DNA from: Hyphomicrobiales bacterium
Lineage (GTDB): Bacteria > Pseudomonadota > Alphaproteobacteria > Rhizobiales > Xanthobacteraceae
DNA: 64,000 bases
Reading direction: 5' to 3'
Assembly: GCA_003169835.1 (NCBI GenBank)
Contig: PNAI01000030.1
Location: 1 to 64,000 of the forward strand
The position numbers and the translations under genes are program-made. Below, piece by piece: positions 57,942 through 64,000 of this stretch. The notes under the pieces are model-generated. The model saw nothing but the letters and a program-made list of their open reading frames with translations, ran no database searches and was not told the origin of the DNA. The first letter of the stretch is position 1. Every line of letters begins with the position of its first letter.

Positions 57942-59597
57942 TTATGCGGTTGCTTGTTTGGCTTGCCAGCGCACCGGCTCTGGCTTGACGCGGCCTTGAA
58001 CGATCCAATCCAAGATATCGCGCTTGCGGATTTTTCCATTGGGCGTGAGCGGGATTTCGTCAAGCGTGAGCAAATACTCCGGCATGTCGTATTTGGAGAG
58101 GCCGGCTGAGTCGAGATGGGCGAGCAATTCCGCCGGCGCCGCTTGCTGGCCGGCGCGAAACATCACGGCAAGACAGACTTTCTCGCCGAGCCGCGCGTCC
58201 GCGATCGGTACCGCGGCCGCACGCATTACCGCCTCATGCTGCATGGCGAGGGCCTCGATGCGCGCGGGATGAATATTGTGCCCGCCGCGAATGATGATGT
58301 CTTTGGCGCGGCCGGTGATGCGCAAATATCCCTCGGCGTCGAGCGTGCCGAGATCGCCGGTCATGAACCAGCCGTCTTTGTTGAAGGCGGCTTTGGTGGA
58401 TTTTTCGTCCTCGAAATAGCCGAGCATCAGGCTCGCGCCACGCCCGCCGATCTGTCCGATTTGGCCAGCGGGCGCAGACGTGTCGGGGTTTTCGGTATTA
58501 AAAATGCGCAGCTCGTAGCCGGGGCATGCGCGGCCGGAGGTTTCGACGATGAGCTTCGCGTCATCGTTGGGCAGCGTGTATTGGTGCGAGCAAGTCTCGG
58601 TCATACCATAGCCGCTTTGTGGAATGACGCCCTGCGCGATCAAGCCCGCCACCACCTCGCGCGGAGCAGCCGCGCCGGAGATGCGAAAACCCTTGAGGCG
58701 GCCGAGGCCTTTGAGCCCACGCGTGCGCATCTCGGTGAGCAAGTCGATGGCGTGGGCCGGCACGCCGACCAGAAAGCTCGTTGCGGTTTCGAGAATGCGA
58801 TCGGCCAAACTCGCGCCGCGCGGCAGATCGTTGATCACGAGCTCGCCGCCGACCGCGAGCGCCATTACCTGGGCACCGAAGCCGAGGTTGTGGCTGAGCG
58901 GACTCAACGAATACACCACGGAGTCCGCGCCGATGCTCCAATCCTTCGCGAGCTGGCGCGCGTTGGCGAGCAGCGTGTTGTCGGAGTGCATCACGCCTTT
59001 AGGTCTATCGGTCGTGCCGGAGGTGAAGGCGAGGTAGACGATCTGATTGGCGTCGCGTTTGTCCGGAGCTGGAACATTTTTTGCCATGTGCATGAGTTCG
59101 AACCCGCCGTGCTCTTTTGATGCAAGAGGCGCAAGGCGATAGACGTGGCGCAGCCAGGGATACGCTGTGAGTTCGGCAAAAATATCGCGCCGATCGGCGT
59201 CGGCGCCAAATCCAGCCTGCCCGATGAAGGCGGCCGAGCGCGTGCGCTCGACCAGTTCGAGGACTTCGCCGATTGTGTGGTCGCGGTGCAGCGACGGGCA
59301 GCAGATGTAGCCGTTGCGTGAGCAGGCAAGAAGCGCGATGACGCCTTCCATGCGGCTCGGCAGCCAGACCGACACACGGTCGCCTTGCTTGACGCCATGG
59401 CGCACGAGATCGGCGGCAAGCGCATCGGCGCTCGCTGCAAGCTCGCGATAGCTCATGCGGCGGAAGTGGTCGCGCAACGCAAAGCTCTCCGGTGCACGCT
59501 CGGCATGGCCGCGCACCAGCGAATAGATCGTGTCGTCGCGCCAGAAGCCGGCGTCTTCATATTTTTGGATCAGCGCGGCGCTGAGCAGCGTGAACAT
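57942..59597 (-). CDS. Acyl-CoA ligase (AMP-binding), cyclohexanecarboxylate-type
   Basis: A 551-residue ANL enzyme. Motifs are VYLAFTSGTTDRPKGVMHSDN (A3), GYGMTETCSHQYTLPND (A5), GWFMTGDLGTLDAEGYLRITGRAKDIIIRGGHNIHPARIEAL (A7-A8) and PLTPNGKIRKRDIL (A10, catalytic Lys). The TET-C-S-H and GGHNIHP spellings are seen in cyclohexanecarboxylate- and medium-chain-acid ligases. An ATG at 59597 is chosen; a GTG at 59606 is three codons upstream. It lies between an alpha/beta hydrolase and a quinone-reductase-like gene in one minus-strand unit. Confidence 0.88.
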   Translation of the reverse strand: MFTLLSAALIQKYEDAGFWRDDTIYSLVRGHAERAPESFALRDHFRRMSYRELAASADALAADLVRHGVKQGDRVSVWLPSRMEGVIALLACSRNGYICCPSLHRDHTIGEVLELVERTRSAAFIGQAGFGADADRRDIFAELTAYPWLRHVYRLAPLASKEHGGFELMHMAKNVPAPDKRDANQIVYLAFTSGTTDRPKGVMHSDNTLLANARQLAKDWSIGADSVVYSLSPLSHNLGFGAQVMALAVGGELVINDLPRGASLADRILETATSFLVGVPAHAIDLLTEMRTRGLKGLGRLKGFRISGAAAPREVVAGLIAQGVIPQSGYGMTETCSHQYTLPNDDAKLIVETSGRACPGYELRIFNTENPDTSAPAGQIGQIGGRGASLMLGYFEDEKSTKAAFNKDGWFMTGDLGTLDAEGYLRITGRAKDIIIRGGHNIHPARIEALAMQHEAVMRAAAVPIADARLGEKVCLAVMFRAGQQAAPAELLAHLDSAGLSKYDMPEYLLTLDEIPLTPNGKIRKRDILDWIVQGRVKPEPVRWQAKQATA

Positions 59598-59624
59598 GGA
59601 ATTCACTGCAAGAGATTCACGGCA

Positions 59625-60812
59625 TTAAACGCCCGGCTTGAGCACGTCGCAAAGCCAGTCCCACATATAATGCGTGCCAAGCGTGATGTTGTCGACCTGA
59701 CAATGGTGAAAGCCGCCCTCCTCGCGCTGAAATACCTTCAACGTCTTCTGCTTCGATCCGACCGCCGCGAAACATTTCTCAGCGATGGCGAGCGGGATCT
59801 GCTCGTCGCCAGCGCCGTGCAGCAGCAGGAACGGGCATTTCATCTGCTGCACGATGCCGTCGAGGCGGAAGCCTTCGAGCTTTTTCATCGCAGCCGCCCG
59901 GGTCTCGACGCCGAACACCCACATCAGATGCTCGGGCGGCACCGAGAGCGAGAGCACTTTTCCGGAGTCGAGGGCTTCGAAGCGGCGCTGCCACACGTCG
60001 TAATAGTCCCATTGCGCGCCCCAGGCGATGCAAGCGGCATAGCGCTGTTCAAGCGAGGCCGCGCGCGGCGCGTAATAGCCGCCGAGGCTGATCGCCATCA
60101 CGCCGATGCGTTTGGGATCTATCTCGCTGCGGGCGGCGAGATATTCGTAGGCCGCGGTGGCATATTTTTCCGTTTCGGCGATCAACGGGAAATCGCGAAA
60201 GCGCACGCTCTCGCCGTTGCCGGGCCCATCGACGATCAGACAGCCGATGCCGCGCGCGGCGAGATCGGGTACCGCCTTGAAATATTGAATCTCCTTGGTG
60301 ATGTCGAAGCCGTCGAAGAACACGATCGCGGGCGCCGGTTTGTTTCCCGCGATGTCCGGATCAGGATGGACGAACAGCGCGGGCAGCGACTTGCCGGCGT
60401 AGGGCACTTCGACCGGCTCAATGCGCGGGCGGCGCAACATCGCGGCACCGTCGGCGAACGACTTCACCGCTTTCTTGTAGACCGCAGGCGCCTTGGCGCC
60501 GCGCTGCATGAAGCGCTCGCCGGTCTGGTAGTAATGCGCCGCGCGCATCAGGCAGGCGGCGGCGGTGAGTTTGTGGCCTTTCGATTCCTGTTCGCGGCCG
60601 CGCGCCTCGATGCGATCGCCCATGCGCGTCCATTCCTCAAACCAAGCTTCGTCATCGCCGATGCGATCGGAGAGCGCGCGGCCGACGCGGTTGACCTCGT
60701 CGATCTCCGCGCCGCCCCAGGGCGCGCCGCTTAAGCACAGCAGCAGGCCCATCGACCAGCGATAGTTGGTCGGGAAATAAATGAATGCCGGGTCATCCTT
60801 GCGTTGAGTCAC
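59625..60812 (-). CDS. Alpha/beta hydrolase, FrsA/DUF1100-like
   Basis: A 395-residue hydrolase with an all-helical N-terminal part (about residues 1-130) before an alpha/beta domain. The nucleophile elbow is GVMAISLGGYY (Ser), the acid is in HGAGDEQIP and the His in EEGGFHHCQ. The layout matches esterases that cleave C-C or ester bonds in ring-acid breakdown, such as the 2,6-dihydropseudooxynicotine hydrolase group. It heads the hydrolase-ligase-reductase unit. Repeated sequences just upstream of its ATG (60824-60887) may be operators. Confidence 0.83.
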   Translation of the reverse strand: MTQRKDDPAFIYFPTNYRWSMGLLLCLSGAPWGGAEIDEVNRVGRALSDRIGDDEAWFEEWTRMGDRIEARGREQESKGHKLTAAACLMRAAHYYQTGERFMQRGAKAPAVYKKAVKSFADGAAMLRRPRIEPVEVPYAGKSLPALFVHPDPDIAGNKPAPAIVFFDGFDITKEIQYFKAVPDLAARGIGCLIVDGPGNGESVRFRDFPLIAETEKYATAAYEYLAARSEIDPKRIGVMAISLGGYYAPRAASLEQRYAACIAWGAQWDYYDVWQRRFEALDSGKVLSLSVPPEHLMWVFGVETRAAAMKKLEGFRLDGIVQQMKCPFLLLHGAGDEQIPLAIAEKCFAAVGSKQKTLKVFQREEGGFHHCQVDNITLGTHYMWDWLCDVLKPGV

Positions 60813-60823
60813 GGGGATTGCTC

Positions 60824-60887
60824 TACTTTCCTGATAGACTTGATCTTACTTTCCTGACAGACCTGTCTAACGTGTCTTACGTGTCTT
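60824..60887. promoter_or_regulatory. Direct repeats upstream of the hydrolase operon
   Basis: TACTTTCCTGATAGACTTG (60824-60842) is repeated as TACTTTCCTGACAGACCTG (60847-60865), a 23-bp period, with AGAC-CT-GTCT inside the second. ACGTGTCTT then occurs twice in tandem (60870-60878, 60879-60887). All lie 12-75 bp from the hydrolase start, a likely operator region. From 60888 to 61227 no gene is supported. Confidence 0.5.
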
Positions 60888-61227
60888 ACGTGCATCACCG
60901 CACGCGGCCGGAATAGCTATCATGACTGTCTCCATCGGGCGCCAAAATAGGCCGCTTCGCAGCTATCGCCAATCGCGAAGGGGCGCAGATGATCGAATGG
61001 AACCCTTTGCATCGTCCTGCATCGTTGTCGCACTCGGCCGGTTCGTTCCACAAATTGCGAAATAACGCCCGGAATCACTTCGTTTTGACGTTCCGCCGCG
61101 CCACTGCGCGAAATTCGCAGATGCCGCATGCGCCACGCGAAAATCTCGCCGATTGCTTGTTGCAATGCGCAACTGACATCATGCATCACCGGAAGCGCGA
61201 CTTTGAGCCGGACCAGTGGGCGATGTC

Positions 61228-62184
61228 ATGATCATTGATTCCCATGTGCACATCTTCAGCTATCCGTCGTTCCGCGATTTGAGCAAGCAAATCCGCACGA
61301 TGGAGGACGCGATCGCGTTCCGCACGCGCTATCCCGATCTCTACAATTGCAACCTCACCGAAGCGCCGATCGACTCGACCGACGAATTGATCGCCGACAT
61401 GGACAAGAACAACATCGACTTCGCGCTGGTGCAGGCGCGCGCCGGACATGTCTCGAACGATCTCGTGGCGCAGGCCGCAAAGCGCCATCCGACCCGCATG
61501 GTCGCGCTCGCCCGCATCGGACACGACCAGGAAGCCGCCGGCTATCACGACGATCCGGGACCGGCCCGCGAGCAAGCGCCGGCTGAGCTGGAGCGCGCGC
61601 TGACCACGCTTGGCATGCTCGGGATCGGTGAGGTTTTCGTGCGCGCGCTGACCGACAAGATTCACCCGGAAAAAATTGCCAATGACCTTTCCGGCGTCAT
61701 GCGCGTCGCCGAGAAGCACAAAGTTCCAATTCAATTTCCCACCGCGTGGTCGCAGTTCCCCGGTGGGCTGTTCTATGGCGATCCGGTGTGGGCCGACGAA
61801 GTGGCGGGGCGCCATCCCACGGTGCCGGTCATCTTGACCAAGATGGGACGAAGCATCGAGCGCTACTTCGATACCGTGATGTCGGTCGCGATGCGCAACA
61901 CCAATGTCTATCTCGACGTGGTAGGTACTAACCCACAGCACCTGCGCTTCGCCATCGACAAGCTCGGTCCTGAGCGGATCATGTTCGGAACCGATTGGTC
62001 GACGACATGGCGGTGGCTGAGCGTGCCCGCCACATTGCATCAAATACGTATGAAAGTGCTGGATGACGCCAAACTGACGCAGGCGGAACGGAAGCAGATA
62101 CTCTGGAAGAATGCGGCGAGACTGTTTAAACTCGACGCACTGCTCGACGGGGCGCAACCACGACAAGCGAAACACGCGCGCTGA
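61228..62184 (+). CDS. Amidohydrolase_2 (ACMSD-like) enzyme
   Basis: A 318-residue cytosolic metal-dependent decarboxylase or hydrolase. The metal motif is intact: MIIDSHVHIFSY (H-x-H), with later IMFGTDWSTTWRW (Asp). The typical middle His positions are less clear: TKMGRSIERYF replaces the usual H-x-G segment, and PIQFPTAWSQF replaces a His strand. So the site may be incomplete or different. A GTG at 61216 is an alternative start. It is followed 21 bp later by a Bug receptor and then a UbiD decarboxylase, forming a plus-strand catabolic unit. Confidence 0.82.
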   Translation: MIIDSHVHIFSYPSFRDLSKQIRTMEDAIAFRTRYPDLYNCNLTEAPIDSTDELIADMDKNNIDFALVQARAGHVSNDLVAQAAKRHPTRMVALARIGHDQEAAGYHDDPGPAREQAPAELERALTTLGMLGIGEVFVRALTDKIHPEKIANDLSGVMRVAEKHKVPIQFPTAWSQFPGGLFYGDPVWADEVAGRHPTVPVILTKMGRSIERYFDTVMSVAMRNTNVYLDVVGTNPQHLRFAIDKLGPERIMFGTDWSTTWRWLSVPATLHQIRMKVLDDAKLTQAERKQILWKNAARLFKLDALLDGAQPRQAKHAR

Positions 62185-62205
62185 CCTGTCATTTGGAAGG
62201 CCGAT

Positions 62206-63192
62206 ATGAAACGACGTGATCTCCTGGCGCTCACCGTGGCGTCTGCTTCGGCGCATGTGCTGGCGCCGCTTTCCGTATTCGCTCAGGCGAATTATCCGGA
62301 TCACCCCATCAAGCTGATCGTTCCGTTCTCGGCCGGCGGTGTAGTCGATGCGGTCGGCCGGCTTTGGGCCGAGAAGATCAGGACGCACCTCACCACCATT
62401 GTCGTGGAGAACCAGGGCGGCGCCGGCGGCGTGATCGGCGCGCAGGAAGTCGCGCGCGCCACGCCCGACGGCTATACGCTACTGCTCGGCAATACTAGCA
62501 CGCAGGTGCTCAATCCGGTGGTCATGGCGAAGCCGCCCTATGACGCACTCAAAGACTTCATGCCGATCACCATTATCGCCATCACGGCAACTTGCATCGT
62601 CGTGAACGCCGCGGTGCCGGTAAAGACGCTCAAGGAACTCATCGCTTACGCCAAGGCCAACCCCAACAAACTTTCTTATGGTTCCGCGGGCGCGGGCACG
62701 CTGACCAATCTCACCGGCGAGATGTTCAAACACCTCACGGGGATCAGCGACATCGTGCATGTCCCCTACAAGGGCGCCGGTCCCGGCATCACCGACCTCG
62801 TCAGCGGACACATCCCAATGATGACGCCCAACGTCACCGGACAATTGCTCGAACTGCACAACGCCGGAAAAGTCCGCATTCTGGCGGTGACGTCGCCGAC
62901 GCGTCTGAAAGGCGCGCCAGAAATCCCGACCGCGATCGAGGCGGGCGTGCCCGGCATGATCGCGCAGTTGTTCAACGGGTTGTTCGCGCCAGTGGGAACG
63001 CCGAAGCCGATCATCGACAAGATCGCGAGCGCGACGAATACCGTCATGCAAGACAAAGACTTCCAGGCTACGTTGATCAAGTCCGGATTCGAGCCGGTGC
63101 TCGATTCCAATCCGGACAAGGCGCGCGCCTTTGTCGCCGAGGAAGTTGAGCGCTGGCCGCCGGTCCTCAAATCCGCGGGCATGATCAAGTAA
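62206..63192 (+). CDS. Bug-family (TctC) solute receptor
   Basis: A 328-residue periplasmic receptor. The leader MKRRDLLALTVASASAHVLAPLSVFAQ has twin arginines before a hydrophobic segment, so Tat export is possible. Hallmarks are NYPDHPIKLIVPFSAGGVVDAVGRLWAE and ENQGGAGGVIGAQEVARATPDGYT. GGAAGGCCGAT precedes the ATG. It lies between the amidohydrolase and UbiD genes on one strand and probably delivers their substrate, presumably an aromatic or unsaturated acid. TctA/TctB partners must come from elsewhere. Confidence 0.92.
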   Translation: MKRRDLLALTVASASAHVLAPLSVFAQANYPDHPIKLIVPFSAGGVVDAVGRLWAEKIRTHLTTIVVENQGGAGGVIGAQEVARATPDGYTLLLGNTSTQVLNPVVMAKPPYDALKDFMPITIIAITATCIVVNAAVPVKTLKELIAYAKANPNKLSYGSAGAGTLTNLTGEMFKHLTGISDIVHVPYKGAGPGITDLVSGHIPMMTPNVTGQLLELHNAGKVRILAVTSPTRLKGAPEIPTAIEAGVPGMIAQLFNGLFAPVGTPKPIIDKIASATNTVMQDKDFQATLIKSGFEPVLDSNPDKARAFVAEEVERWPPVLKSAGMIK

Positions 63193-63285
63193 CAAAGCCG
63201 AAAGCGGCTGACGGCATATTTTCAGCCTCGCCTCAGACCTGCCCGTGTTATTGTCAGCGCGACTGGACACCGAGGCAGGCTCGCC

Positions 63286-64000
63286 ATGCTTGATCAACCC
63301 GCCGGTTCGCGCACCGGAAAAACGTCACCGTCCGGCGGGCCGCGCCTCGATTTCCAGGAACACCTGGCTGACATTGAAGCCGCCGGGCTGCTCGTGCGCA
63401 TCGACCGGCCGATCAACAAGGACACCGAACTTCATCCGCTGGTGCGCTGGCAATTCATCGGCGGCATGCCGGAGGACGAGCGGCGCGCGTTTCTGTTCAC
63501 CAACGTCGTGGACTCAAAAGGGCGGCGCTACGACATGCCGGTCGTGCTTGGCGCGCTCGCGGCTTCGCCACGGATTTACGCGCTCGGCATGGGCCAGAAA
63601 GTGGAGGACATCGGCGAGGCCTGGATGCGCGCGATCGCGCATCCGATTCCGCCGACGCTGGTGAATGACGCCCCCTGCCAGGACGTCGTTATCACCGGTG
63701 AAGAATTGCGCGCACCCGACGGCGGGCTCACGCGCCTGCCGGTGCCGGTCTCGACGCCGGGGTTCGATGCCGCACCTTATCTCACCGCGACGCTGTGCAT
63801 CACCAAGGATCCCGAAAACGGCGTGCGCAACATGGGCACTTATCGTGCCGCGTTGAAGGCACCGGACCGGCTTGCGGTGCGCATGGTGGCGCGTGAGGCG
63901 ACCGGTGCGGGCGGCTATTTGCACTGGCTCAAGTATCGTGCGCGGCGCGAGAAAATGCCGATCGCGATTGTGATCGGGGCTGCACCCATCGTCGTGTTTA
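63286..64000 (+). CDS. UbiD-family decarboxylase, 3' end beyond window
   Basis: An open frame of 238 codons running off the right edge, without a stop. It begins MLDQPAGSRTGKTSPSGGP, then RLDFQEHLADIEAAGLLVRIDRPINKDTELHPLVRW, the usual UbiD start. FLFTNVVDSKGRRYDMPVVLGALAAS, GGLTRLPVPVSTPGFDAAPYLTATLCITKDPENGVRNMGTYRA and KMPIAIVIGAAPIVVF follow the family order. The catalytic E-R-E residues lie outside the window. It is the second UbiD in the window and is in a plus-strand unit with a Bug receptor and an amidohydrolase. Confidence 0.9.
   Translation, partial: MLDQPAGSRTGKTSPSGGPRLDFQEHLADIEAAGLLVRIDRPINKDTELHPLVRWQFIGGMPEDERRAFLFTNVVDSKGRRYDMPVVLGALAASPRIYALGMGQKVEDIGEAWMRAIAHPIPPTLVNDAPCQDVVITGEELRAPDGGLTRLPVPVSTPGFDAAPYLTATLCITKDPENGVRNMGTYRAALKAPDRLAVRMVAREATGAGGYLHWLKYRARREKMPIAIVIGAAPIVVF

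Overview
The window looks like chromosome of an alphaproteobacterium of the Hyphomicrobiales (Bradyrhizobium/Pseudolabrys/Rhodoplanes-like). The sequence is GC-rich. It carries the cell-cycle regulator gcrA, a SAM-II riboswitch in front of metZ, the arginine genes argD-argF beside hslO and apaG, palindromic intergenic repeats, and many Bug-type solute receptors. The genus is an inference; the class is well supported.

Layout. (1) 1-5.55 kb is an accessory region with visibly lower GC. It holds an IS3-family element running off the left edge, a gene cut by it, small orphan genes, and a type II restriction-modification pair made of a MamI-like nuclease and a gamma-class adenine methyltransferase with one target-recognition domain. 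It ends at the 3' end of a tRNA-Gly(CCC) gene, a usual island integration point. (2) 5.7-18.6 kb is mostly housekeeping: dCTP deaminase, riboswitch-metZ, apaG, an L,D-transpeptidase, hslO, argF, argD and gcrA. Two blocks sit among these: opgC with two SGNH hydrolases, and a DUF2182/DUF1326 pair. (3) 18.6-26.3 kb has a UPF0104 membrane protein, an acyl-CoA synthetase divergent from a ThDP enzyme, and a 1,020-residue TPR protein. (4) 26.6-34.8 kb is an unusual cluster: class I fumarase, TauE/SafE exporter, succinate-dehydrogenase-like membrane and Fe-S subunits, a 54-residue membrane protein, a NitT/TauT-type binding protein, an Ldh-family dehydrogenase and a flavoprotein lacking the FAD-linking histidine. 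(5) 34.9-42.3 kb has a membrane protein and a broken paralogue of it about 5 kb away, a binding protein, an amidohydrolase, a universal stress protein, two Bug receptors and an HtrA-like protease. (6) 42.5-64 kb is catabolic: a molybdenum hydroxylase large subunit, two UbiD decarboxylases, ACMSD-type amidohydrolases, Bug receptors, a complete TctABC transporter beside a tricarballylate-dehydrogenase-like flavoprotein, pyrC, and a quinone oxidoreductase/acyl-CoA ligase/esterase run.

How the genes fit together. Regions 4-6 suggest a versatile user of organic acids and aromatic carboxylates. Bug and NitT-type proteins would capture substrate, UbiD and ACMSD enzymes would decarboxylate, CoA ligases and alpha/beta hydrolases would process acyl chains, and the SDH-like/fumarase set would handle dicarboxylates or a dicarboxylate analogue. 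The signals most worth following are two diverged, oppositely oriented copies of a roughly 77-bp palindromic element at 53.5-53.7 kb, whose arms change while base pairing is kept, and the non-canonical SDH-like cluster.
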